A DNA stretch of 57,773 nt from JADJNW01 sp033761835 (GTDB lineage Bacteria; Bacteroidota; Bacteroidia; Chitinophagales; Saprospiraceae), in assembly GCA_033761835.1 (NCBI GenBank), contig JANRME010000335.1:1-57773 (forward strand), given 5' to 3'. Below, piece after piece: positions 9,326 through 18,492 of this stretch (position 1 is the first letter of the stretch; every line of letters starts with the position of its first letter). The notes under the pieces were generated by a model. It had not been told where the DNA came from. It saw nothing but the letters and a program-made list of their open reading frames with translations, and ran no database searches. A program made the translations under genes and the position numbers.

Positions 9326-9430
9326 TTTTAGAATGTTTTGGTGCAAAGGTACGGCGGTGCGATAGATATGGAAAATACTATTCAAACGGATGAACTATAA
9401 CACCAAAACGCTTTAACACCAAGAACACTA
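9326..9430 (+). repeat. Inverted, ~8-bp-periodic array abutting the exonuclease start
   Basis: From 9391 to 9430 the sequence runs in 8-bp words (AACACCAA at 9399-9406 and 9415-9422, with AACGCTTT between) and ends exactly at the ATG of the exonuclease gene. An opposing arm containing GTTTTGGTG lies at about 9335-9343 and pairs with CACCAAAAC at 9401-9409. One of several such elements in the window. Confidence 0.6.
9344..9351 (-). promoter_or_regulatory. Bacteroidota -7 element (TACCTTTG) for the namZ gene
   Basis: An exact TAnnTTTG match on the minus strand, 23 bp before the namZ start codon. No good -33 TTTG was found at the usual spacing, so it is a partial promoter call. Confidence 0.45.
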
Positions 9431-10821
9431 TGCGTTATGCGATCGTAGATATTGAGACCACAGGCGGAAAAGCAATCCGCGATAAAATTACAGAAATTGC
9501 CGTTGTTTTGCATGATGGCCAGCAAATTATTGAAACTTACGAAACGCTCATCAATCCTGAAACCTACATTCCCTATGGCATCACTCAATTAACGGGGATT
9601 ACCCAAGAGATGGTACAAGATGCGCCAAAATTCTATGAAATTGCCAAAGATATTGTGAAATTAACCGAGGGTGCGATTTTCGTAGCGCATAATGTTCGGT
9701 TCGATTATGGTTTTCTACGAGAAGAATTTCTTCGATTGGGTTATACTTTCTCCCGAAAACAGTTGTGTACAGTGCGTTTGAGCAGGGTAGCATTTCCTGG
9801 CTTACATTCTTACAGTTTGGGCAATTTGATTCAGCATTTTGGCATTCGAACCGATGCTCGACATCGTGCTCTTGCTGATGCGCTTGCCACTACCGAATTG
9901 CTGGAAATGATTTTGCAACAACAAGAAAGCGCTGACCAAATCAAGCAGTTTGTCAATCTTGGCATCAAAGAATCGCGCTTACCGCAAAGTTTTGATATTG
10001 AAAAAATCCATGCGCTGCCTGAAGAATGCGGTGTTTATTATTTTCACGATCAAGAAGGCAATGTAGTATATGTTGGTAAAAGTATCAATATCCGCAAGCG
10101 GGTTGCCGATCACTTCGCTGATCCGACCGAAAAAGGGCGCAAACTCCAGCAGCACGTATATGATATCAGCTATGAAATTACAGGTAGCGAACTGGTGGCT
10201 TTATTGCTTGAATCTTACGAAATCAAGCGCCTTCTACCACCTATCAATCGAATGCAGCGGGTGCAGCAATTTCCTTACGCTATTCATACTTGGGAAGACG
10301 AAGATGGCTATATCCGATTCGAAATCGCGCACGTGACCGCTAGAACCAGAAAGGACTTCCAAATTGTATCGGAATATCCAAAATTGGGCAATGCCAAAGG
10401 ACATCTCAGCGCTAAAGTTACCCAATTTGGCTTGTGTCATCGCTTATCATCCTTGCAAAATGGCAAAGGTGCTTGCTTTCATTACCATTTGCATCAGTGC
10501 TATGGGGCTTGTGTCGGTAAGGAACCACCTGAGGATTACAACGAACGCGCCCGTCTTGCGTTGGAGTCGCTTTCCACTGTTTTTGACAAGGATTTTCTTA
10601 TTATTGATCGCGGCAGGACCCCGGACGAGCACGCCGTCATTCTTGTGGAGGAAGGCAATTATTGTGGATATGGCTATGTCAATAAGGAAGAAAGTATTAA
10701 TGATGTAGATACCTTGCGCAGTTATATCAAATATTATAGTGGCAACCCAGAAACCACGCGAATTGTGCAGCGATTTTTGGGCGGGGATGCAAAAGTAAAA
10801 TTAATAACACTTTCCTCTTAA
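9430..10821 (+). CDS. DEDD exonuclease (Pol III epsilon-like) fused to a GIY-YIG nuclease domain
   Basis: A 463-residue two-nuclease protein. Residues about 1-170 are a DnaQ-type 3'-5' exonuclease: ExoI VDIETTG (Asp7, Glu9), ExoII FVAHNVRFDYGFL and ExoIII RHRALADALAT. Residues about 198-275 are a UvrC/Cho-like GIY-YIG domain with ECGVYYF and VVYVGKSINIRKRVADHF. The C-terminal part carries a cysteine-containing segment (GLCHRLSSL, CFHYHLHQCYGACVG) of the type found after GIY-YIG in UvrC-like proteins. The likely role is DNA repair incision followed by trimming. Start at 9430 is fixed by MRYAIVDIETTG. This architecture recurs in Bacteroidota and Actinobacteria. A period-8 repeat array abuts its ATG. 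Confidence 0.88.
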   Translation: MRYAIVDIETTGGKAIRDKITEIAVVLHDGQQIIETYETLINPETYIPYGITQLTGITQEMVQDAPKFYEIAKDIVKLTEGAIFVAHNVRFDYGFLREEFLRLGYTFSRKQLCTVRLSRVAFPGLHSYSLGNLIQHFGIRTDARHRALADALATTELLEMILQQQESADQIKQFVNLGIKESRLPQSFDIEKIHALPEECGVYYFHDQEGNVVYVGKSINIRKRVADHFADPTEKGRKLQQHVYDISYEITGSELVALLLESYEIKRLLPPINRMQRVQQFPYAIHTWEDEDGYIRFEIAHVTARTRKDFQIVSEYPKLGNAKGHLSAKVTQFGLCHRLSSLQNGKGACFHYHLHQCYGACVGKEPPEDYNERARLALESLSTVFDKDFLIIDRGRTPDEHAVILVEEGNYCGYGYVNKEESINDVDTLRSYIKYYSGNPETTRIVQRFLGGDAKVKLITLSS

Positions 10822-10849
10822 TATGATTATTTTTAAAATTAGAATTAGG

Positions 10850-12265
10850 TCAATTTTTCCTTGCAGGAATTAATGTCTTAATAATAATATTTGTACCCAA
10901 TCTCTTGTTCCTCAAACTATTGCGATAGTCTTTTGCTAATTCTTCTGCTTGGGTTCGATTTTCCAGAAGCATATCATAATACACAATATATCGTTGATCA
11001 TTTTCAGAAAAACAGCCCAACCATAGAGTACTCACTTTCAGTCCATCCTCTATTAATTGACTCATGCGACGAGTGGCGGTTTCAAAATCAGGATAAATGC
11101 CTTCCTGCAAAACATACATTGTTGTGTGAAAATTGTACAAACGCTCACAATCATATACGATCAAAGCATCGTCGAACATTCCAATAAGCAGGTCGCTTCC
11201 CGTTCGATTCAGAGAGGCAACCGCCATGCTTTGCTCCTGCGATTGTAGCCACAAAAGATAAGGAATAGCTTTGTTATTGAAAGGGCGAACATGAATTGAA
11301 TCCGAAACCAAAATAATGGATCGTCTCGGTTCGGGTTGGCTTTGCACTTGTCGGGTAACCACTTCTTCTTCATAGGTTTCCTGATCTACATAGCGAATCG
11401 GGCGCTGTCGCCACTCATCATAAATAATGCCGCCGATCATCACCCACACAATGCCGAAAATTATAATTTGATTGAAAACCGGTCGGCGAAACCTCAGGAA
11501 ATACTTCGGATCAGGAGGTACAAATTTCAAGGGTACACCTCGGCTGAATTTTTTCCACCAATCCTGAATATTCGCGCTACGCTTTAGCAGACGACTAATT
11601 TGGTTTTCGGTAAAGAATTGTACGATCTGACGATTGTGCCCAAAAAGTTCGCGTCGGGCGGGCGTGATCGCAAGATAGGACTTTTGATCTTTATCTACCA
11701 CGATCAAACCGAAGCCATTATAAATACATTGGTTACGCAATTCCAGGTAGCCCCGATCGTGATGGCTCTCAAATACATCATCTGCGATGGCCACCCATTG
11801 TTCATCGGCGTGGTAGCGTTTGAATTGTTCTATTGCATAGATATAGCGGTAACGTTTCAACCGACGAAATATCAAATAAAATAGGGCGCCAAAAATCAAG
11901 GTAGCCAAAAATAATCCTGCAATCGTCCATCCAAGACCATATTCCTTAACCAATAAATTTTTAGAAATATAAGTCGAGCCGAAAACTACAAACACTATAA
12001 TGCTTGCCAACACAGCAGAATCCCAGAATAAAAGCCAATATTGAATTTTATATAATACTTCGTCGCGAGTATCCGAAGAAGTAGATTCTACCGTTGCCAG
12101 AAAGTGCTCGCCATCAGGCGTTTGAAAAGCATAAGAACCATCTGCAATAATGCCACCGGCGCCACGCACGTCAGCCACTACTTCGGGGGTATCCGACTTA
12201 ACCCGAAAGCGATAATAAGAGCGCAATGCCTTTAAAGCAGCCTTGTTAACTTCGTGTTCGGTCAT
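10850..12265 (-). CDS. Uncharacterised membrane protein, three TM segments
   Basis: I do not recognise this 471-residue protein. Likely membrane helices are at about 77-97, 111-133 and 264-282, with basic loops (RRLKRYR) suggesting cytoplasmic faces. Between helices two and three lies a soluble stretch (about 140-260) with RGYLELRNQCIYNGFGLIVVD. The C-terminal ~170 residues, with RTGSDLLIGMFDDALIVYD and then two similar YVLQEGIYPDFETATRR / YIVYYDMLLENRTQAEE stretches, look vaguely like SPOR-type repeats, which is only a guess. It follows folP on the same strand across a 43-bp gap that contains a strong inverted repeat ending 6 nt before this ATG. Confidence 0.75.
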   Translation of the reverse strand: MTEHEVNKAALKALRSYYRFRVKSDTPEVVADVRGAGGIIADGSYAFQTPDGEHFLATVESTSSDTRDEVLYKIQYWLLFWDSAVLASIIVFVVFGSTYISKNLLVKEYGLGWTIAGLFLATLIFGALFYLIFRRLKRYRYIYAIEQFKRYHADEQWVAIADDVFESHHDRGYLELRNQCIYNGFGLIVVDKDQKSYLAITPARRELFGHNRQIVQFFTENQISRLLKRSANIQDWWKKFSRGVPLKFVPPDPKYFLRFRRPVFNQIIIFGIVWVMIGGIIYDEWRQRPIRYVDQETYEEEVVTRQVQSQPEPRRSIILVSDSIHVRPFNNKAIPYLLWLQSQEQSMAVASLNRTGSDLLIGMFDDALIVYDCERLYNFHTTMYVLQEGIYPDFETATRRMSQLIEDGLKVSTLWLGCFSENDQRYIVYYDMLLENRTQAEELAKDYRNSLRNKRLGTNIIIKTLIPARKN

Positions 12266-12335
12266 TTTTTGGTTGAAAAGTTGAAAAATTGATGGGCAAG
12301 TAAACCTTTCAACCCTTCAACTTTTCAACTGCTTC
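12266..12335 (-). repeat. Period-8 inverted repeat between folP and the next gene
   Basis: Arms at about 12272-12291 and 12310-12329 are complementary over at least 14 consecutive bases and then with mismatches. Each arm is built of 8-bp words (GTTGAAAA repeated in one, CTTTCAAC / CCTTCAAC in the other). The folP-side arm lies in the last codons of folP. The other arm ends 6 nt before the ATG of the downstream membrane protein, so in mRNA the hairpin would sit on its ribosome-binding region. Confidence 0.75.
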
Positions 12336-13175
12336 CAATTCTTGCCATAATTTAATTACTTCCACAGCTTCCCGCACATCGTGTACCCGTAGTATGCGCG
12401 CACCTTGTTGCAAAGCCACTATATGCAGGGCTGTTGTGCCATTCAATGCTTGGGAAGGTTTAATACCTAAAGGCCGACAAACCATTGATTTGCGTGAAAG
12501 CCCTGCGAGTATTGGCAAATCCAATATCTGAAAAATATGCAGATTGCACAAGAGTTGGTAGTTGTGTTCCACCGTTTTGCCAAAACCAAAACCCACATCC
12601 AGCAGGATGTCTTTCACCCCCAGCACGCGAAGCTTGCCGACTTCTTGAATCAAAAAATCTAAAATTTCTCTTATAATATCCTCATAAACAGGATTTTGCT
12701 GCATATTTCCAGGTACACCTTGCATATGCATCAGCACATAAGGAACACCCAAATCAGCGACCGTTTCATACATCCGATCATCTAATTTTCCAGCCGAAAT
12801 ATCATTAATAATGCTTGCACCCACCTCAACAGCACGCCGTGCAACTTCCGATTTGATCGTGTCAATCGAGATAATTGTACCAGGAAAGTGATTCATAATC
12901 AATTCAATAACCGGCATTACCCGCTGCAATTCATCCTCCTCGTTAATCATCGTCGCCCCTGGTCGAGATGACATTCCGCCAACGTCAATAATCGCGGCGC
13001 CTTCCATCAACATTTTTTCAACTTGTTGTAAAACAGCGCTTTCTATTGTAAAATGCCCTCCATCGAAAAACGAATCAGGCGTCACATTTAATATGCCCAT
13101 CACCTGCGGTTGCGTGAGATCGAGTAATTTGCCTTTGCAATTGATACTGCGCTGAGGATGGAACATTTTTTGCAA
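12309..13175 (-). CDS. folP: Dihydropteroate synthase
   Basis: A 288-residue folate-pathway enzyme that condenses 6-hydroxymethyl-dihydropterin pyrophosphate with p-aminobenzoate. Motifs in order: MGILNVTPDSFFDGG (about 26-40), DVGGMSSRPGA (about 64-74), IISIDTIKSEVAR, INDISAG, YVLMHMQG, DVGFGFGKTVEHNY and the closing RVHDVREAVEV. The usual GGESTRPG loop reads GGMSSRPG here, a variant of the pABA/sulfonamide-site loop that I believe is common in this phylum. Full family length. Its last codons are part of the inverted repeat that precedes the next gene. Confidence 0.95.
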   Translation of the reverse strand: MQKMFHPQRSINCKGKLLDLTQPQVMGILNVTPDSFFDGGHFTIESAVLQQVEKMLMEGAAIIDVGGMSSRPGATMINEEDELQRVMPVIELIMNHFPGTIISIDTIKSEVARRAVEVGASIINDISAGKLDDRMYETVADLGVPYVLMHMQGVPGNMQQNPVYEDIIREILDFLIQEVGKLRVLGVKDILLDVGFGFGKTVEHNYQLLCNLHIFQILDLPILAGLSRKSMVCRPLGIKPSQALNGTTALHIVALQQGARILRVHDVREAVEVIKLWQELEAVEKLKG

Positions 13176-13371
13176 AATTTATTAGCTGTTAAAGATATAA
13201 AAATTAAATAAAAATTAATATTTTCACATTTTGATTACAAAAAAAAGCTTTTTGTTTAAAAAAAGATACAATTTTAAACTTTTGTTTGTTTAAAACGTAC
13301 AACTGAATTAGACGTGACTTTTGTAAAAGAATACGTCTCAAAGAACGAAATTTAAAAGAAATCTTCAAAAA

Positions 13372-14613
13372 ATGGCAAGACAAAACCAAAGCGCAGCTCC
13401 GGCAGACAACCGGATGAGCATTGGTAGATTGGCGGTGGCTTTATTGTTTTTGTGTTTGATAGCAGCTTTGTTTTATCGGTATTACAAAAACAATTTCGGT
13501 AGTTATACGCTCATTCCCAAGGAATTACAGATTAATTATAAACCGTCAGAGTTTGACCTCAATGTTGACGAAGAAGATGCCCTCGCCATCTTATCTAATC
13601 CTCAGCGCTATCGCCGCGAATTTAATCAATTGGTGTACGATGTGAATATGTCTATCGTAAATCATACTGCCAACCGGATGGGTTTAAGTGCAGAAATTAA
13701 AGCCAAAGCAAAGGAAGAATATGAAAAGCATCATACTTATCTTAAAGATTTGTATTACAATGATTTCATTGAGATGAAGGATACCACGTCGAATCTTTAC
13801 GAAACCTGGTACGACAACGAAAGCACCAACGCGGTGAGTATTTTGAACACGGTTGCATCAAAATATACTTGTTTCTTGGTGAATCACGTGCTAAGTTCTT
13901 TGATCGAAACAACCAAAGATGGAAGCATCTTTGCGCGTGGTAAAAGTGTGGACACCCCATGTGGTGTGGCAATGACTGAAGCTTTGCAGCCGCTTATCAA
14001 GCGATTGGAAGATCGCGCTGCTATTGAGGATTTTAGCCGATCAAGAGGTTTGATGCAGGAAAAAGTAGAACGCGTGATCGCGGAATTAGCTACCGTAGAA
14101 GTGCAAGATAAAAAAGGCTTGAATCGGCAGTTGCAGACCAAAATATGGGGATTTTCGGTGTCCTCCACTGATTTTGAAGTGACGGCTATCAGTATTTTGA
14201 AGGCAGGTTTTAAACTCAACGAGTATTTTGATATTAAATTGAATGCTAATGCAGGATTGGTGACCATCACGCTGCCTGCACCCACCATTCTTTCGCATGA
14301 AGTATATCCAAAAATTGATAAATTGGACATCGGTTGGCTGCGCGAGGTGAAAAATGTAGATTTGAACCGCAGTTTTAATGTACTTCGCGCCGAGTTTCGT
14401 CGGGATGCCATAGAAGAAAGCCAGGTTCTGGATAAAGCCAAAGCGCAAGCGGTAGAGCTAATGACTACCATGTTTGGGCCAGTGATCAACGGCATGAACA
14501 AACGTTATAAAATCAAAGTACAATTTCGGGAAGCACCTACTGACGATTATGAAGAAGAACAAAGCAAGGAATTCACTTCCTCCGATCCCGATCAGGCATC
14601 GGTTTTTAAATAA
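13372..14613 (+). CDS. Membrane-anchored DUF4230 protein
   Basis: A 413-residue protein with a single N-terminal membrane anchor (about 19-38, RLAVALLFLCLIAALFYRYY). The charged middle region (about 60-200) may be helical. The C-terminal ~190 residues match the DUF4230 pattern: SILKAGFKLNEYFDIKL, then VTITLPAPTILSHEV, then a long helix rich in Ala and Lys ending in MFGPVIN. The soluble part is probably periplasmic. Function of DUF4230 is unknown. Five bases separate it from the methyltransferase gene, so the two are probably co-transcribed. The upstream 195 bp is AT-rich and carries no clear promoter. Confidence 0.8.
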   Translation: MARQNQSAAPADNRMSIGRLAVALLFLCLIAALFYRYYKNNFGSYTLIPKELQINYKPSEFDLNVDEEDALAILSNPQRYRREFNQLVYDVNMSIVNHTANRMGLSAEIKAKAKEEYEKHHTYLKDLYYNDFIEMKDTTSNLYETWYDNESTNAVSILNTVASKYTCFLVNHVLSSLIETTKDGSIFARGKSVDTPCGVAMTEALQPLIKRLEDRAAIEDFSRSRGLMQEKVERVIAELATVEVQDKKGLNRQLQTKIWGFSVSSTDFEVTAISILKAGFKLNEYFDIKLNANAGLVTITLPAPTILSHEVYPKIDKLDIGWLREVKNVDLNRSFNVLRAEFRRDAIEESQVLDKAKAQAVELMTTMFGPVINGMNKRYKIKVQFREAPTDDYEEEQSKEFTSSDPDQASVFK

Positions 14614-14618
14614 AGGTT

Positions 14619-15221
14619 ATGTCAAATCAGCTAACGCCCAATTATTGGAATGAACGTTATTTGCATCAAAATACACCTTGGGATATTGGCTCTGTTTCTC
14701 CGGCTTTGAAAAATTACCTGGATCAGGTGACCAATCCAATGCTTCCTATCTTGATTCCGGGTGCCGGAAACGCCTATGAAGCAATTTATGCCCATCGGCA
14801 GGGATTTCAAAATGTTTTTGTATGTGATTGGGCGCCTGCGGCATTTGAACATCTAAAGCGCCAAGCGCCTGACTTTCCTATTCATCATTTGTTGGTAGAA
14901 GATTTTTTTCGATTGGAAATGGAAGTGGATGTAATTTTGGAGCAAACTTTTTTTTGCGCCATTGATCCCACCTTACGGAAGGCTTATGTAAAAAAAGCAT
15001 TTGAATTATTGGCGCCTGATGGTAAACTCACAGGTCTCCTTTTTGCACAGCACTTTGAACATGACGGACCACCTTTCGGCGGCAGCCAAGAAGAATATAT
15101 GCAACTTTTCTCACCTTATTTTCATATTTTATATATGGACATCAATATCAATTCGATTGAACCCAGAAAAGGGCGGGAATTGTTTTTTGAATGTCAAAAA
15201 AACGCGTTTATAGCACCCTAA
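14619..15221 (+). CDS. TPMT-like SAM-dependent methyltransferase
   Basis: A 200-residue class-I methyltransferase of the thiopurine S-methyltransferase (TPMT) type. The N-terminus YWNERYLHQNTPWDIGSVSP carries the family's W-D/G signature. The SAM-binding glycine loop is ILIPGAGNAYEAIYA (about 44-58) and the acidic residue follows in VFVCDWAPAA. LEQTFFCAIDPTLRKAY and DGPPFGGSQEEY are further family blocks. Substrates of bacterial relatives include small thiols, halides and metalloids; which applies here cannot be seen. Probably co-transcribed with the preceding DUF4230 gene. Confidence 0.85.
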   Translation: MSNQLTPNYWNERYLHQNTPWDIGSVSPALKNYLDQVTNPMLPILIPGAGNAYEAIYAHRQGFQNVFVCDWAPAAFEHLKRQAPDFPIHHLLVEDFFRLEMEVDVILEQTFFCAIDPTLRKAYVKKAFELLAPDGKLTGLLFAQHFEHDGPPFGGSQEEYMQLFSPYFHILYMDININSIEPRKGRELFFECQKNAFIAP

Positions 15222-15295
15222 TCTAAATTAAGTCTAAATAAGTTTGCTAAAACCAATAATGCTTTCTAATTTCGGGCAAGAAATATAATAAAACC

Positions 15296-15940
15296 ATGCA
15301 ATCTGTTTCGGTCATTCTTGCTGATGCTCAATACCTTACACGATTTGGGCTTCGACAACTGTTGGAAGCAAAACACCAATTCGAAGTATTGGCAGAAGCC
15401 GATTGTGAAGATACGCTACTCCAACAACTCAACGAATATGCTCCCCAAGTCGTTATTCTTGATTACAATTATCCTGGGTATTTTAGCTTGGACACGATCG
15501 ATTTGATTAAAGCAAAGGCTCCCAATAGCCGTATCCTTATCATTAGCGAAGACCACGATAAAAATTCTATTTATGAAGTTTTAGAGCTTGGTGTAAGTAG
15601 TTTTTTGACCAAAACCTGCGGCGAAGAAGAAATTATTGATGCCATCAATGCTACTGCCAGGGGGCAAAAGTTTTTTTGCACCAAAGTGCTTGATTATTTG
15701 CTGGAAAAATCCTTTTCAAAAGGAGGAAATTGCGACCCGATGCCGCTCACGCTTCGTGAAATTGAAATCGTAAAATTAGTTGCTAAAGGTTTGATTGCCA
15801 AAGAAATAGCTGATGAATTGAATCTTAGCCCGCACACGGTTTATACCCACCGAAAAAAAATCATGAAAAAACTAAATTTGAGCAGCTCCTCTGAATTAGT
15901 CCTGTATGCTGTTAACAATGGCATTGTGGAAAGATTATGA
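15296..15940 (+). CDS. NarL/LuxR-family response regulator (orphan)
   Basis: A 214-residue DNA-binding response regulator. The receiver domain (about 1-125) has the acidic pocket near SVILADAQ, the phospho-acceptor Asp in VVILDYNYPG (about 57) and a conserved Lys in SSFLTKTCGEEEI. The LuxR helix-turn-helix (about 147-208) reads LTLREIEIVKLVAKGLIAKEIADEL then SPHTVYTHRKKIMKKL. No histidine kinase is nearby, so its partner is elsewhere. A TAAGTTTG (-7-like) element is found at 15239-15246, and a clear terminator follows at 15991. Confidence 0.9.
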   Translation: MQSVSVILADAQYLTRFGLRQLLEAKHQFEVLAEADCEDTLLQQLNEYAPQVVILDYNYPGYFSLDTIDLIKAKAPNSRILIISEDHDKNSIYEVLELGVSSFLTKTCGEEEIIDAINATARGQKFFCTKVLDYLLEKSFSKGGNCDPMPLTLREIEIVKLVAKGLIAKEIADELNLSPHTVYTHRKKIMKKLNLSSSSELVLYAVNNGIVERL

Positions 15941-15990
15941 TTCAAAGATATTAATAATTGAGTAAATAGGGTACATTAAGACCCTAATTG

Positions 15991-16024
15991 CTGCCGGCTG
16001 AATTTGATTCGGTTGGCAGTTTTG
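15991..16024 (+). terminator. Intrinsic terminator after the response regulator
   Basis: A 13-bp stem including several G-U pairs (arms 15991-16003 and 16007-16019, 3-nt loop) is followed by TTTTGTTT. A second small hairpin (TAGGGT at 15967-15972 with ACCCTA at 15981-15986) precedes it. Confidence 0.7.
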
Positions 16025-16202
16025 TTTCAAATTTTTGATTCAAAGCGGCTGTTTTTCACTTTTTTGCGCAAATCGCAATCTTTTTGATGAAAATTTCGTT
16101 CAACATATTGTTTTATTCATTTTTTTATTGAAACTTTGTCTAAGTTATTGATTTATTAATCATTACACCCGCAGATACTGCATCTGTTATAAAACAAGCG
16201 GT

Positions 16203-17915
16203 ATGAAAATCAAAATTCAGCTTCTAACGATTTGTTTGTCGTCTCTTTTTTTTATTCAAAGTTCTTTTAGTGCGAATATTTATCTATATAATGATAAAGA
16301 TTGCATGGATAGAATGGTTTATTCTAATGCTGCCAATGAAGATGTTGACTATATTGTGTATCGCATACAGATAAGTGCAGTAGAATATATTTACTTGGAA
16401 ATAGGTGTAGAAAATCAAACCAACCGGGAATTCTTACCTTCTCCTGCCTATTCTTGCGGCAATAGCGCCGTCAATGCTCAATTGGTGGATGCCATCAATA
16501 ACGGACGCGACCGTGTTTTTATCGTACAGAAATTAGCTAATAACCGTTTTGGGATGCAGCAAGTGTCACAAGCGGCTTATTTTCAACATATTGGACAATC
16601 CGTTAAATATAATTCCAAGCGGTATAATTTCGATTTGAATACGGCGACCGGTATCATCGGCGAAAATTTGTTAAGAGGGCAAACCAGCAACAGCCAACTT
16701 TATTTTGAAGGTCGTGTGGATATTGATTGTAGCGGCGCTTTGCTGATGCGTATTATAAAACAAGGTGAAGCACAACCGTATAAAGAGATAGAATTAATCC
16801 CGGAAATTGGTTTGAGTGAAGAACGCATGGGAAAGGATGTGAATGATGCCTTTAAAAATGTTCTGCGTTTGGAAAAAATTAGAAATTACGAACCGCTTGA
16901 ATACTTGAATTTAATTTGCCAAGGGCAACCGATAACGAAAAAAGATGAATTAACAGGAAAGGATATACCCAAAGATTTTGATCAGACGCCTAAAACGCCT
17001 AATTCAACTGCAAAAACGGCCACCAATCCTTGTGGACAGGTTTCAATACCAGGCTATCATTTCGTTCAAAAGGGCGAAACGCTCTATCGTATTTCCAAAA
17101 TGTATAATGTGACTGTTTCGCAAATACAAGACTGGAATAGCCTCGGCAAATCCACGAATATTCGGGTTTGCGATAAACTAAAGATCGTTGATAACTTGAC
17201 TCAGAAAGGCGCGACGGACGCTATTACAAAAAACGATCCCGTTGTAAATGTGCCGCCCCCTTATGAAGATGCCACTTTAATCGCTAAAAGCGTGGCTGCG
17301 CGCGAGAAAGCGTGGGAGACCACAAGCGGTTATTATGTAGCAAAACCCGGAGAGACAGTCGCTTCTGTTGCACTAAAGTTTGGACTTACCGAAGCGCGTT
17401 TTCGGAGTATCAATGGTCTAAAAGAGAACGAGGCTATTAAAGTCGGACAACCTTTGATTACAACGGATTGCCCACCTAATTTTAAGAGTAATGCTTCCAA
17501 TAATACCAATACTTTTACGCTACAACCCAAGACACCTAATAGTTTCGACCAAATTCCTTCTTCCCAATTGACTGCTAAAACACCTTATGATTATACCAAC
17601 GACGAGCGCATTACACCGCAGTTTTTTATGCAATCCGAAGTTCCCAAAGAGTTTCAATCAGGGAACACCATGCTAAGCAACGATTTGGCGCGCCGCACTA
17701 CAAATAATTATATATCAACAACCCAAGATGAAACTACCCCTCAGGGTTATGAAGCAGCAAGCACCATCAAGCGGGCTACACACGTAGTAAAAGAAGGGGA
17801 AACGCTGTATCGGATTGCGCGGATGTACGATATTTCATTAGATCGGCTTCGTTTTTTAAATAACTTGAGAGAAAATGAGGCGATTTTACCGAATCAACGC
17901 TTGTATATTAACTAA
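16203..17915 (+). CDS. Secreted protein with three LysM domains
   Basis: A 570-residue exported protein. Signal peptide 1-24 (LLTICLSSLFFIQSSFSA). The N-terminal ~230 residues are uncharacterised and contain paired cysteines (YSCGNSAV, DIDCSGAL, LICQGQP). Three LysM modules follow at about 283-327 (QKGETLYRISKMYNV), 376-420 (KPGETVASVALKFGL) and 526-570 (KEGETLYRIARMYDI), separated by Pro/Thr/Asn-rich linkers. LysM binds GlcNAc-containing glycans, so this is probably a periplasmic or surface peptidoglycan-binding protein. No catalytic domain is visible. The last LysM ends at the C-terminus. Confidence 0.87.
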   Translation: MKIKIQLLTICLSSLFFIQSSFSANIYLYNDKDCMDRMVYSNAANEDVDYIVYRIQISAVEYIYLEIGVENQTNREFLPSPAYSCGNSAVNAQLVDAINNGRDRVFIVQKLANNRFGMQQVSQAAYFQHIGQSVKYNSKRYNFDLNTATGIIGENLLRGQTSNSQLYFEGRVDIDCSGALLMRIIKQGEAQPYKEIELIPEIGLSEERMGKDVNDAFKNVLRLEKIRNYEPLEYLNLICQGQPITKKDELTGKDIPKDFDQTPKTPNSTAKTATNPCGQVSIPGYHFVQKGETLYRISKMYNVTVSQIQDWNSLGKSTNIRVCDKLKIVDNLTQKGATDAITKNDPVVNVPPPYEDATLIAKSVAAREKAWETTSGYYVAKPGETVASVALKFGLTEARFRSINGLKENEAIKVGQPLITTDCPPNFKSNASNNTNTFTLQPKTPNSFDQIPSSQLTAKTPYDYTNDERITPQFFMQSEVPKEFQSGNTMLSNDLARRTTNNYISTTQDETTPQGYEAASTIKRATHVVKEGETLYRIARMYDISLDRLRFLNNLRENEAILPNQRLYIN

Positions 17916-17925
17916 ATACGCATCA

Positions 17926-18492
17926 TTATTTTTCGACTTTCGTCCAATTCAATTCTGACAGGGCTTTCTCCAAAAAAGCCTCAAATTCGATTAATGCTTT
18001 GGGTGCGTCGAAGTTATTTTGAATACTTTTGGATTTTCCATTAATGAAAATTGCAGTACTGGTAGTCGGTAAATTGGCAATTGCTTGACCATCAATAGGG
18101 TAGGAGTCTGCCAAAATAAGATATTGAATCGATAGAGCTTTTTCCAATATCTTGCTTCGCCAGGAGGTATCTGCCAGTGCTTCATAAATTCCTATCATTT
18201 CAACATGATTCATTCCTTTGTAAATAGCCTTCCCATCCGAAAATACGTTGGCTTCGAAAACAGGGCATTTGCCATAGCAGCTTGTACGTTTCAGTGCAAT
18301 AACAAGATGAGGCTGTGCTAGGCTGTCCGCAATGCGGTATTGTTCGTGTGCTAAAGAATCAGCTTCTTCAATTTTTGAAGGGTCTATCACGGCTGAAGTT
18401 GGCGGCAAAAGTAGGGTAGCAGCTTTCTTGTTGCAAGCTGATAACAGCAATACAATGGCACATACTACTATTGTTCGCCAACATTTAAGCAT
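17926..18492 (-). CDS. DUF6438 lipoprotein
   Basis: A 188-residue lipoprotein: signal MLKCWRTIVVCAIVLLLSAC with the lipobox at LLSAC (Cys20). The domain contains the DUF6438 signature LKRTSCYGKCPVFEANVFSDG, then NHVEMIGIY and a closing amphipathic helix (ALIEFEAFLEKAL). Function unknown. Its ATG overlaps the last base of the yidC stop (TAATG), so translation is probably coupled to yidC. The two cysteines in CYGKC may form a disulfide. Confidence 0.8.
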   Translation of the reverse strand: MLKCWRTIVVCAIVLLLSACNKKAATLLLPPTSAVIDPSKIEEADSLAHEQYRIADSLAQPHLVIALKRTSCYGKCPVFEANVFSDGKAIYKGMNHVEMIGIYEALADTSWRSKILEKALSIQYLILADSYPIDGQAIANLPTTSTAIFINGKSKSIQNNFDAPKALIEFEAFLEKALSELNWTKVEK

